From: Ichthyophonus hoferi
Lineage: Eukaryota > Opisthokonta > Ichthyosporea > Ichthyophonida > Ichthyophonidae
Direction: 5' to 3'
DNA length: 39,651 nt
NCBI GenBank assembly: GCA_002751075.1
Contig: NAOQ01000013.1
Coordinates: 63,348 to 102,998, forward strand
Part shown: one piece after another, positions 9,678 to 21,994 of the stretch
Layout of the letters: every line of letters begins with the position of its first letter
Numbering within the stretch: the stretch's first letter is position 1
Notes under the pieces: generated by a model
The model's database searches: none
What the model was told of the DNA's origin: nothing
What the model saw: only the letters and a program-made list of their open reading frames with translations
Translations under genes and position numbers: made by a program

Positions 9678-12109
9678 AATAAGATCGGCTCAATTGTTTA
9701 GGAAAAGAGTTTAACCAATTTCAGGTGATAGAAATTTCGCAATTGATTGAATATATATATTTTTAGGTAACTGATAAATTGTCGCCGCATTTCATTTAAA
9801 TACCAAATATATTGGCTCTAGTTTGTACATATCTGGATGTATAGAGCTTGAGATATTGAATAATTTTTATAGATATATTTATTTTCCTTAGTTTAGTGGC
9901 ACGGCCTCAAGCATACATGGATACTCGTTTGAAATCTGGGGAAAGACCTGACCTACAGGCAGGTGAACTCCAAATAATGCACAAAGACAGACAAATGAAG
10001 GGTAAGCCCTGGATTTGAAGTCAGTGTTTTTCAAAAACCCTTATAGAATGATAGTGGATAACATATAAGACCACTTAAAACTTTGATTATTTTATGCAGA
10101 AGATTTATCTATAAGAGGTTGATATTATTTTATTTTAAAACTAAATATTTTATTATACCCTTATATTAATTACGTTTAAATATATATATATATATATTTG
10201 TATCTGGAGTAATTAACATAAAACTAAATCATTTTTTGTTGAATATTTTCAATCGATATACATACAAAATAGTTAACTTGCATAATAATGCAATTGAAAT
10301 AGACAATCCCAGTGGAAAGTCTATATTTGAAATAAAAAGAAGAAAAAAAACTACTACAACTACAAACTAATGCATATATGCATAAATCATATAATACGTA
10401 AGTTTCAATTTTCTATTGTTGGTTGTCATACTACTAAAAATGCTTATATGTGGTTGAACTGCCGTTAATGTATGCGAAGAACGTATCAATGCTACTGCCT
10501 GTAATGTCTAAACCCCTGATAGAATATATTTATATTTTGTGGCTTGGCCTTTGAGTCATTTTATCGAAACGAGTTCAATTCAATTTCTGTTTGTTCTTTA
10601 TCTCGGCCATTAATAGGGTCGATTATAAAAGTTGAAGATGTAGCGTACTATTTACTTGTGTAACAGATAAATAATGAAAGGAAGGGCGTGTAATTGTATT
10701 ATAGCTTATCCTAATACAAGAAAATATTTATGAGTCCCTAGCAACATAGTAAGAAAATTTATCTTGTAGAAGTATATTTTATTGTTTTAAAATATATTTT
10801 GATATTTACCTACTAAAAGAAATGACGGAGTACTGAGGCTTACAAACAAGAAAAACAACTAAAATCGTACAATGACGTCATATATTTACAATCAACTTCT
10901 GGTAAGGTATGGCGGGTCTCATTTATTGGCTCTCCTAATGGCCGGCCTACCCGGAGTTAATCAAAACAGGGAAGGAACCAATAGAAACCCCAGAGGAAAC
11001 AATTATAGCTTGATTAAAAAGAGACTGGATTCTGACTCTATAATACAGGTTGATTTAGAAAACACATTCTACCTTGGGTAGGGGGGAGGAAGTAAAAGAA
11101 CAATAAATATATGATTAATAGCATCATATATTATTTTTTTTAAAAAAAAACAAAAGAACAGAAATATTAAATAAATACATGCCATAACGTATTGCCGAAT
11201 AATATGGATATTTACTGTGACTACCAATCAATGCAATGCTCCAATGGATTTCATTGCAAAGTCTCTTAGACTTTCAAATGAATATAAATTAACGTTGTCT
11301 AGATTGGAAAAAAAATGTTGGTTCTATTTCGAGATAATCGTCTGGTAAACTACAAACTAGGCCTTTTGGTATTTCCTGTTTAAGCTCGCGCTGTTGGTCA
11401 TGTTGGTCATGTTATTCAATAAAAATAAAAACCTTTAATTGCTTCCTAGGGCTGTGTCGTATATGTAATAACGACGACCTAATTGTGGTTGTAGATAAAA
11501 AATTACGGTATTGTTAGCATTAAGAGAAGTGACACCAGGCTTGACTAGTTGGCCTTCTAGTCAAGTATCTAACTTATATACTTCAACCTCCTTAGAAACT
11601 ATGGGCATAATATGAGTACCTACAAAGATATAATGAATTCTAAAATATGAAATAACTTTTTTATAAATATTATTAATACTAATATTTTTTATGATTAATA
11701 AATTGTAAATAACTTGCTTTCTTTATTATTTTAAGATACCTTGTTTTTACACTTTTGCTCAAAAACCAGCAATGCATAATTTCGATTGTATCTTATCATA
11801 TCTTATCACTAGTTCTATGGACTGTCCGATCTGTATAGTATTCGATTGGTTGTGTATTTTTAGGATGGGGTTATTTCTATGAATTGGTGGAATTAATTCT
11901 TCACTTTTGGTAGCAAGTTACGAACCAATCAACAAATAGAGCATTCTAAGATTTTCTCATAAGATTAACACGAGCATCTTTGCTTTTCTAATAATAAGCA
12001 AATAATAATAAATGAAGGACTCGAAAATGCATCGGACACATTTTTTTTTCCAAAACTGTTAACCTGATAGCGGTCTATGCTACTATAGCCAAAAAGAAAA
12101 AAAAAACAG
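9678..12109. other. AT-rich region with no clear gene
   Basis: It includes a TA run (10181-10197), a T/A-run junction near 11133 and a strong hairpin at 11540-11565. A slightly GC-richer plus-strand frame of 69 codons at 10872-11081 contains GVNQNREGTNRNPRGNNY and a GTAAGG donor-like site. It has no recognisable domain, so it is not called as a gene. Confidence 0.55.
11540..11565. repeat. hairpin with 9-bp perfect arms
   Basis: CTTGACTAG, an 8-base loop, then CTAGTCAAG. There is no T-run after it on either strand, so it does not look like a bacterial-type terminator. It may be a transposon relic or a regulatory palindrome. Confidence 0.8.
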
Positions 12110-13500
12110 TTAAGTGGAAACAAGCGTCAGCAACATTTTGGCTGCTTTGAAAACTAAGTTAGCCATAGCCTTTGTTAAAGAGTCTGCAGGTTGCAGTTGA
12201 GTTGGATCCCCTTTTATAATAATCTCCCTATTGTCTATGGCCTCCCTTACATACCAGTGTTATATACTATGATACGTCACGTTTGCTTGTGCAAACAGAA
12301 TTTTTCATACACTTCCAGAGTACTTTGATTTTTTTCAGACAAGGTGACTGGCTAGCAATCAATCCCTAAGCAACTGAGCAATGATGTAATGTACAATATT
12401 TTTTGGATATATGTATTGAGGGCAATAAACACGCCTTCAATAGAGATGTGTTCACATGCTCTACTTTTTTCTGAGTCAATCCACTAGGCCACCAGCAAAG
12501 AAAATAGCATATTCTGATGTACTCCTTGTATAAGTCGAGCTGGCGACGAAATCCGGGTCACTACAGTAGACCAGTTTGAGGGATCTTTTGGTGTGCAATA
12601 TTCCATTGTAAGTGTTGAGGTAACTCAAAACATGTATACGTATACTCTAATGGTCCTTATTAAGTTGTGAACTGAATCTCGCAAGAAAACTGACAATGAA
12701 TTGATATGTTGGCTCGCGTTGATCTAGCTATTCATAGTGGGCAACCAACAACACCCTGGTATGCAGTGACGTCACATGGCTCCTTTCCTATTGGATATTT
12801 AGTGGCCAATTTTTCGTGCTCAGGAAGAACCGGGCTATGCACTAGCTTCCTTTTTTTGGCCGGACATTATAAGTTCCTGGATGTATCCACGTTGAGAGAG
12901 CTTAATGCTGTTGTCAGATCTTTGCTCAATTGTGTATCCTATGAAAATTTCTGGAACAACACAAACCAATGATATCTGTCATAGGAAGTACTTGGAGATT
13001 ACTGTAGATGGTCTCTAAACGACTTGATGTACACTTCTTAAGGGAAGGGAAAGGCTTGGCAACAATGCTATTAGCAACTAAGGCATTGCAGGGGACCATT
13101 TACTTGTTAGTTGCGATGATGTACATGTTGATGGCATCTGTGAGCCACTTGGGAGAACAATGCATAAATCTTGCCAAATCACATTCAATTTTGGCATCAT
13201 GCATGTTGTGCATGACTTAGCTTGAAGGTGTTGGAGGTCTTCGCGTCGACCTCGCTTCTATCCTCTAATTCCAAATCTGAGAAAAATGTTGATTCCTTTG
13301 AGCCTGAAGAAAAAGACTGCTAGGGCTGGGATAGAGATGAGAGGAAGCGGGATGAACCGTTTGGTAGTTGCTGCTCCGGTGGACGTGGCGTTGTCGTCCG
13401 TAAAGTCTGAAGAAGGAATAGTGACCTTCTATCTCTTTCCAATGGCGAGTAGACTGTTCTATCAATCTTGGTGTTAGGATTAAGTGTCGTTTAGAAAACT
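12110..13500 (-). mobile_element. Ty1/copia fossil, reverse transcriptase/RNase H end
   Basis: Read on the minus strand, this stretch carries degraded copia pol sequence. It includes the region linking integrase to reverse transcriptase, then the RNase H domain, and ends with the typical C-terminal segment resembling DPTQLQPADSLTKAM just above 12110. It is heavily broken, with many lesions, and old. The 3' LTR would be expected below 12110 but was not identified. It may be the 3' half of the same insertion as the gag-protease remnant at 14086-15400. Confidence 0.75.
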
Positions 13501-14085
13501 TCTATTTCATTGACGACTTACTTTTGGACATACTAAAATAACGCGCAAATTTGCTAAACTTATAAAACCAAGTTTATTATAATTTACGATCTTTTTATGA
13601 GACCCGAGTTGGCATTATGTAATTTTCGTCGTCGTACTAAAAACCGGTTAGTATACTGAATATGGTATATTATTTGATTAGATAAAAAGGTTATAATTGG
13701 AATGGTACCGTTTGCACTGGGTCTTAAACTTAGCACTAATATTTGACATGGTAAACTAATCTAATGGGTTATGTCCCAGAAGGGTGATGTCCCAGGTTAA
13801 TCTAAGAAGTAATAAACTAAAGCAATAAATCCCTCAGTTAAAGCTAAAGCTGTGCCTTAAAAGCCCTTGCTGGTCACGATTGAATTGATGGTAATTACTA
13901 TTAGTTAAAACATACCTGTAAATAATCTTGTACCGCTAATTCAATGATCCCTAACTGATTAATAAATCTAAGTTTGATAACACTAACCAATTAGTGAGAG
14001 GTTGGTAACTCAGTAAGTTGCACAAGATAATTGATAATCTAAACTTAAACATGTATTAGCTTAATATAACAACAGAAGGGGGAAG
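13501..14085. other. unassigned sequence between copia remnants
   Basis: No coding sequence was recognised. It separates copia RNase H/RT sequence from copia gag-protease sequence. A purine-rich AGAAGGGGGAAG lies at its right edge (about 14072-14083), which resembles a retroelement polypurine tract. A short direct repeat ATGTCCCAG occurs at about 13769 and 13786. It could be an insertion or the edge of another element. Confidence 0.4.
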
Positions 14086-15400
14086 ATGTCCTCTACCGTG
14101 GAAAGCCATAGAGTCAATGGGTAGCTCCCTCAGAGATGGTGGCCTCCTGTCATTATAGAGGATTGTACACCATTGGCCTCATACGGTTGTATTGGTAAAT
14201 AAGTTATTATTTATGCCTGGGACATAAAAGGCACCATAGAAGATGATGTCTTGCGTGGTGCCATTCATGTGGGAATATAGAGTGATGGTACCATAGTGGG
14301 TAATATGTATCATTTTTTCATTGGCAAGGTGAAAATTGACCTTGTTGGAAACATATTGGTAAAAGCCCTGTAGAAAATGCAAATATGTTGAGATTATTTT
14401 CCACCAATGAGAACACTTCCTAGCAGGAAGTTGGTCTATGGCAACTTGGACTCCTGAGTAGAAGTATCTTTTACATTGCAAGAGGGAGTTATTGGCACAT
14501 TCATGCACTGATGCTCTGATCTGTAGAATTTCATAATGCTAACTGGTGGCAATCATGTGTTGCCTGACTGTAATTTTTACGGAGGTTGCAAGCTGGCAGG
14601 TATGTTAGCCGTAGTAGTGGAACACGCATTACTTAGAGATTGAGCATTGCTGACAATCAACTTTTTCAAACATGGAAATACCTTTCCATAATTGATCACA
14701 TTTTTGTTCAGGGATCATTTAGCTGTTGTGTGAGTAATGTAGAGGGCATTATAATACTGGCATGGTAATCTTCATGGACATGGCATTCACCCTTGATCCT
14801 TGTTGGCTTGGTGTATCAAACTGGAAGTATTCTGTTGACTCTTGATATTTCTTGTAATTTCAACTCTTGTTAGAGTACTGTAGAGGATAGGCCATGTGGG
14901 TTGAATGAGTCCTTGGATTAAATCTAATGTTGAGTATAGGCTGGGGTGGTATGCCAAAAGAGTGGTGACTTATAAAACACAAATTTGTACAGGGATTTTA
15001 AATGCAGAGCCTTCAAGCTGGTTAGCTAAATGAGAGAATCTTGTTAGGAGCTGAGTAAGGTTTTTGTTAGGACAAAGTTTTAATTCTGTTAATTTGTTGA
15101 AAGTTTGGTTGATGGAATGCTCAACATTTGTACCATGATGTTCTTGAAGTAGAATTATCTTATTTTTGGCTCACTGGTTAATATCAGTATCTTTAATTGA
15201 TAGGTTGCATCTTTCATTGAATCTGATGCGGTAATAAAGATATGACCAGTAAAGTGCCCTATCAGGTGGGAGTTGGTGTGTATTCTAAAACTTCGCTCAT
15301 GTACTGAAGGTCAGAGAAATGCTTAATCTATTCTTATAATTGAATTGATGGTACATTACTTGAATTTCATTCTTCTAATACTAGAGTATTATTTGAGAAT
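14086..15400 (-). mobile_element. Ty1/copia fossil, gag-protease end
   Basis: The minus strand carries degraded gag (about 15300-14600) followed by the protease/pre-integrase region (14508-14179), with recognisable segments such as GTTQDIIFYGAFYVPGINNN. The same protease signature occurs in the neighbouring minus-strand copy near 19.0 kb, so both belong to one family. The remnant is broken in many places and old. Together with 12110-13500 it may represent one insertion that has lost most of integrase. Confidence 0.75.
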
Positions 15401-15449
15401 TAGCTATAAAATCTATTTTAGATTGGCTGGCTGAAAGAGACATTTAGCT

Positions 15450-18400
15450 GCATCAGAAAATTACATTGATAGTAATAGAACTTGTGGTTATTTACGTTCA
15501 TATTTATCAGTAATATATTACTGTGCTGATATATTCTGTTTCTAATAATAAAGATATTACTAGTAAAGTTACTATGTTAATATACCCACCTACTGCCTTG
15601 TATGAATGTAAAAAGGTGTATTATATAATAATAATGGCTATGATTTATACTATGTTAAGATACTGAGTAAGTTATAGATTCAAATGTTTTTGGTAATATA
15701 GAGTTGTGGGACCTTGGAAACATGATTATAAAGTATAATTAGGGATCATAGTAAACAATATAATTGCTTGTGATCACGACACTTTGGTAAGACAGTATAC
15801 AATCATGAGGTTGTAGAGTATGATAGAACTCAATCTCTTTATAGACAACCTAATCCCTGATGAAGTAGGACCTGACCTTAATGTGTCGAATACCTTGAGA
15901 ATATAGGTTTTCTTGGTTAATTATATAACAGATTGATTACTAATATGTAACATGACACATTTGGTATCATTCTGAAGACAGTCCAGAAGAAATTTAATGT
16001 AATAAATTTATTGGCAGGCTGTTGACCTAACAATGTAAACACTTGCTGTGATCAAGAGTATGGTTATACTTTACGTTTTTGAATAGCCAATCAATTAACT
16101 TTCTGACAGGTAGATAATATATATAGTTAAAAGTGCTCTGGAAAGTTCTAGGATCTGCTACAAAGTCTGTATCAGAGTAACCAGTTTGTTTTAGTAGAGT
16201 ATTTTCATAGATGGTACAGTCAATGACAGTGGCTTGGAGGCAACAGAATATGTATTGCCATCTCTGAAATGGCTTTGTCATTTTCCTGTGCAGCAGTGGA
16301 TAAGGTAACTGACTTGTGAAATGGCTATAATGGTGGCTGGATTTGGTGATCCAGAGTAGACATCCAATCATTTTCTCGAAAGTAATGGCATCATATGGGT
16401 CTGATAGTTTGGTTGAATTGGCAGCCCCCTTGACATGTTCAAGGAGGATTAAAGAGTAGGTAGTTGGGTATTCATTATTTTGACCACATGATGTGATAGG
16501 TTCTTTGATATAGTTGACTTGTGATAGATTTATGTTAACATTAAACTTCTCTATAGCTTAGCCAAGGAAGTTTTTTTGTCCACCTCTTGTTCTTGGGAGG
16601 GAGGCAATCAATAAATATCTTAATGGAAGACTCTTTATTGTCAGAATACCTGCAGATAATCATTACATTACCTGCACAGCAGCAGAGTGTAAAAAAAACG
16701 TCTTGCCCTATTAACATTGTAGAAACAGAGGTTTCTGTCAGCAGGATACATTTCCCGTATATGGAGAAATGCATCTAGTGTGACATTCCATTAAAAACTA
16801 CTGACATGGAGGCCATAAAAGCACTTAGAGAGTTTGTACATCTATTTTAGATAGTCAGAGTTTTCCATAGATGGGGGGTGCCACATGCATACAGGTTCTG
16901 GTAATGTAGCATAAAAAAAGGGACAACAGATGTCACGTTGTGCCAATTCAGATTAATGGGTAACTGTAATCACAATAAGGATCTATACTATGATGAAACT
17001 AATAACAGGAAATGAAGTGTTGAAGAAATCCTTATCCTTATTTCCATGCTCCCTTGACCATGAAAAGGGGCTTTGTATTTTGTTACTGCACTGGGTTGTT
17101 CATGTTTCCTGTAATAAATCTACAGGGTGCATAGAATGCTTGTAGCTTCTTGAATTTCCTTTTGAAGTAAAAAGGTTCAAGTGTGGAACTTATTAATTTA
17201 AGTGAATTCATTATGAATTGTAGTAATCCAGAATATTTGGTTGGGAGCCCAGATAGCTTTCTTAAAATATTTAGGATATGCAAAATTCCAAAGGAGGGGT
17301 GCTATTGTAGAGGATGTAAGGAGCATTACCTGGACTGACTGCTTAAGTTAACTGTAGTGACAGTCACTTCTAGTTGTGGCAGGGGAATGCCTATTGTGAT
17401 GGTAAACCTGTGAGTCTTTGTCTGGCTAAGTAAATCAATCTGAATTCTTTTTTTTATAGTCACATGAAAATTTAATAAGAAGTGACATAAACAATCTGAA
17501 AAACACAATAGTGAGGTATGTGGCGACAAAAGAATTTCCTGAAAAAAATCTCGTTAAAAGCGTATATCCAGAGTTGTGAAAGTATTTGTGTGGAAAGTAT
17601 TGCTCTGGGAAGTGTATTTATGAAGCATGGGCTCTGTATCTGGTAAGTTGGGAGAAAGGGTAGAAGTACTAGGTAGATGTGTAGCAGGAGTGGAGGTAGT
17701 ATGGGGGAAAGGGTCTTGTAGAATAGTTGGGCAAGGTTTTGAAAGGGAAAGCTGTCCTCAAAAAAGACACAGTTCTCTATGATGGTCTTGCATAGTTTTC
17801 ATTCAAAGACTATACATCTATTCATGTTTTCAGAATAGCCAGAGAAACAATTTTCACGTAGTAAATTTTAATAAATAAATGACATAGTCTGTGCAATAGT
17901 ATAATTGGCATCCACAAGTGCATAAACAATAGATGGGTGTGGGTTGGTAGTGCCAAACCATGTAGGTGAATTTACCAAAAATTAGAGTAGTTGTAAGCAT
18001 AATACTGTGTGTAAATAGAGCCAATTTAATGGCATATTGCCAGAAAGAATAAGAAACATTTGCAATGTTGATGGCAATTTGGGTCACGGTGATGATTTAG
18101 TTATTTATGTGCTCAGTCAAAACATCAGACTTAATTGCTAAGGTAAGGTTATACATTGCTCAATTTCCTAGGAATAGATATGCTGGAAAAAAGAAGCAGG
18201 TGTGTATTCAATAGTTTGGTCAGTGTACAATGGCCATGAGAGGAGGTGAATGTAGGGTATGGGCTACTTCTATGAAGTGTTCGAAATAGTAGAGGACTTC
18301 AGTTCTGTATTTCATGCAATACATGGCATTGTAATGCAGAAAATCATTAATATGCAAAAATATTCATCTGAGTCACTAAAGGATACTTGGAGGGGGCCAA

Positions 18401-21400
18401 CCACGTTGCTATAGATGGTTTGGAGTGGGTATCAGGTACACATTCAACATATGGTAATGGGCTGACTATTGATTTTTTTGGTGATGCAGGCATCAAAAAG
18501 GGCAATTTTCTTGAGTATGATGATGTTGTAGAGGTTGCTAGCAGACATAAACTGTTTGATGGAACAATGTATAAAGTGAGAGCGCCACATGATACCTATT
18601 TTAATGTTAATGCATGTGATGTGGATAGATAGGAAACAGTTTGAAATAGAAACATTGATTGGATTGAGACCGTGAGCATTGGTGTAGTGCTTGTGATGGT
18701 TTGGTTGGGTTTAAGAACGTCTAGTGTTGGGAAATTTCATTGGTTTTGGTCCTAGATTGCCAATGTCAGTAAGTTGCTGACAGAGGCTTGTGTATTCAGA
18801 ACAAGTGGATAGATTATAAGAGAGTAAGAGTATGGCATAGAGTAAAGTAATATCTTCCTACCATGCATAACCTCTGGGAAGTGTGATAGAGTCATCAGAT
18901 ATAGTAACTTGTTACATTAAGAGTGATGAAACAATTTTGACCATGTAAGGCCATGAGGAAGAAAAGTTATTTCCATATACAAGGCAGAGAGGAAAACATA
19001 GAGGGTGATGTCTTGAGTGGTATGATCTATGTATGAATAAAGAGAGATTACTCTATAGTGTGTTATATGCAGAGTAGTAATGTTGGTCAGGTGGAAGTCT
19101 AATTTGATTGGAGTGAGGTTTGAATACCTCATAGTAGATACAGATGAGGTAAAAATAGGTATTATCTATAAGAAAACTTTTAATAGGAAGGGGGTGGGGC
19201 AGTATTGGTTGATCCTGAATGAAATCATAAACCTTTTGTGTTTTGGAAAAAATGTTATTTTGCATGGTTCTTGATTGTATATGTGGCTCCAGGTAGAATG
19301 CTGCACCATGTTAATTTGCGGTAAGTATGGTATACTGCTTTTTAATTTGTGTTTTTAAAGTGGGGTTGGTTTTACTGCTGTGGTCCATTAGTTTCTAGAA
19401 CTTGGCATGGTGCACTTGGTTGTATGGACACTGAGAGTCACCTTTCTAGGTGATGGAAATATCTTCCTAAAATTTAGTATGTTCCAGTTGAGGGAATACT
19501 CAGTGGTTGTGTATGTAACACATAGGTCAGTATAAAACTGACAGAAGAATCTAGAAGACGGTAATTGCAAGTGCTTCTCATCTCTTGGCTGTGCATGTGG
19601 TAGCCTCTGGGTAGTTGTCCCATAGCCAGTAGTGGCTTCAATTCTGGACATGGTAGAAAAAGGCTATGCCAAAATGGTGGTTCTTGAATTTGAAGTAAAT
19701 CAAAACTGGATTTAAGATTTTGTCTTAAAGAGAGAAGAATTTCCCATAATACATGAGTGTCAGGAATAATGGCCAAAACATTTCCCTCTAAATGGTCAAC
19801 TAAGCCATTGAATCTGGCAAAGAACTTGGTTGGGGTTTCTGTATATTTAGACTTGATGTCATTAAATTGCTTAGAGATATGATTGAGTGTTGGATGTAAC
19901 TGTGTCATAGTGTTGGTTGAATGGTTTTAATTTAGTCAATGTCTAATGATTAGTGTCATGAAATTTTATGGAAGCGTTTTAGTATTTTTCTTTTCTGATG
20001 AAATGATGAAGATAAAGTTTGTATACCACCTCATTAGGCAGTAATTAGCAAGACTGATTGATTGGTGTACATTGTATAGTTATTTTATTTGGAAATGGAT
20101 TAATGTTTATAAGTACACGATATCTGCAATCTGTTTTCTGTTTTAAAATTTCATTCAAGTGTATAGCTATTTCTTTGATTTGAACAGAAAACTGTTGTAT
20201 GAGAAGATCATGGCTATGATTTCTTTGTTCTATAACGTCCATGTTTTGGCTCAGAATAAATTGTATTTTTCTAGGAAGAGAGTTGGTGTATGTAGGTAGG
20301 GTAAACATGATATTATCCTGTTATACAAAAGTGATTTTGTAATTGGTGTTACATTTGTAATTAATGCGTGTTGAATTGGTTTATTGTGGTGATATAGGTG
20401 TTATTACAAATTCTGGTGATGATGTTGGTGGTAAAAATACTGGTGCATCTTGTGTTAGAGGCAGCAGTGTTTGAGTAGGATATGATCAAAGTTGCTCTAT
20501 CAGTAATATGTCAGGAAATGGTCTAGTAATAGCTTTGTAATAGCATTCCTCATTGTACTGGGTCAATAAAGCAGTGGTTATTGGATTAAAATTGAATTGA
20601 CCTTTATGAGCTGTAGTAAGTTGTGTTATTATTGATAAAAGCATGTGAGAAGAGCTAATAATCCTATTTAAAGCTAAATCTGACCCAGACCTATGAATTG
20701 GCTGTGGTGGAGCGATTCATAGAGTCACAACTTGTTTACTTGTATGAGATAAATTTCTTCAATCATATTTGGTCAACTGAATTAAAATCATGGTATCTTT
20801 CACTAAGTCTGTTCCAACCTTGGCTCTTTTAAAATTAAATGAATCAGTAGAGCTAAATGCCCTGTAAATATCTACAGTGCCTGTGGTTTGTGGGATGTGT
20901 ATGTTCTCTGTGGAAATACAGTAATATTGTTTGGTCTGAATCTTTTTTCTGCTTAAACGTTTCTGTTGGAAATAATAAGTAGACACAGCAGTGCTCCTGT
21001 GACCTATATTTGTTTAGAAGGAGAGAGAATATAAAAATTAAGGTACGTTTTAAGGTGCCCATTTGCATACACAGAGTACAAATTAAACAAGTCAGCAGGA
21101 CTTGCCTTAGGCAGGATGCCTAAGTAATGTGCTTTCTGGATTCAAAGCATATGATCTGAAATGGCTTATTATATCGTCGCAGGGCCGCCTGCCATTGACT
21201 GATTAAAATGTTGGTTGATCATCTTGTATTGTCAGTTAACACCAATAGATTGCCCTAACTATTTTTCTAGAATATATTGGCAATAATAATTGCTAATTAT
21301 CTTAAGTGATTATAAATTATATAAAGGAATATTAAAATTAATTTAATATCTTTATTTTCACATTTTCTTTTATGTTTAGTTAGTCTTACAAAAGGAGTTG

Positions 21401-21990
21401 GTTGATTTATGTCTCTGACTGTATGTCTGCCAATTGGATTTGGTTTATTAATTTTGACACGTCCAGAAAACTAAGCTGGTGGCTGGGTTTTTTTAATCAT
21501 TTGCATGTTTAGAACTGTAAAAATTACCAACACAGCTAAGGTTCTTTTATACTTAAACAACTAAAACGGCTAAGAGTTTTTACCAAACATATCAAAGCTT
21601 ATGCTGTACTATACACTATTTGTTATTCCTAATTGGCACATGTCCAACAACATTTTTAATATAGTGATGTGGTAATACCTTATTTTACTGACAAGGTTAT
21701 TTACAGTAAAGTTATTAAGACATCACGACCACTTGTTAGCTTAATAATATGTAAAAACTTTAATGCCATAATATATACATATATTAAAATAAGCTACTCT
21801 AGGTGATATGCTAGTGCACTGTATATATTGTTGTCCCTGTCTCAGTTGGCACTTGAGAGTCATAGAAACCTTGGGAATCATGAGATCATATGATGCAATT
21901 GGTAAACATAGTGAATAACGTGATCACTTGCAAACACGACTTCGATTTCCAATCAGAAATCGATTTCAACAAATTATTACATTGGTTTAT
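15450..21990 (-). mobile_element. Ty1/copia fossil, nearly full-length order of domains
   Basis: Minus-strand copia relic. From high to low coordinates there is a long 5' part, then gag (19908-19474), protease/pre-integrase (about 19132-18917), integrase with a WQYAIKLALFTH-type motif (18087-17854), reverse transcriptase (about 17300-16540) and RNase H with GYSDTDFVADP (16371-16027). Related sequence at about 15480-15830 and 21650-21980, both with a TTGG-AA-CATGA-like block followed by GTGATCAC, is taken as the two LTRs. The LTRs are clearly diverged and the coding parts have many breaks, so the insertion is old. The exact ends are uncertain by tens of bases. Confidence 0.72.
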
Positions 21991-21994
21991 TTTA

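Noticed and set aside
12706-13477. Plus-strand frames of 63-88 codons
   Set aside because: They lie opposite degraded minus-strand copia sequence, and the minus-strand reading resembles known copia parts.
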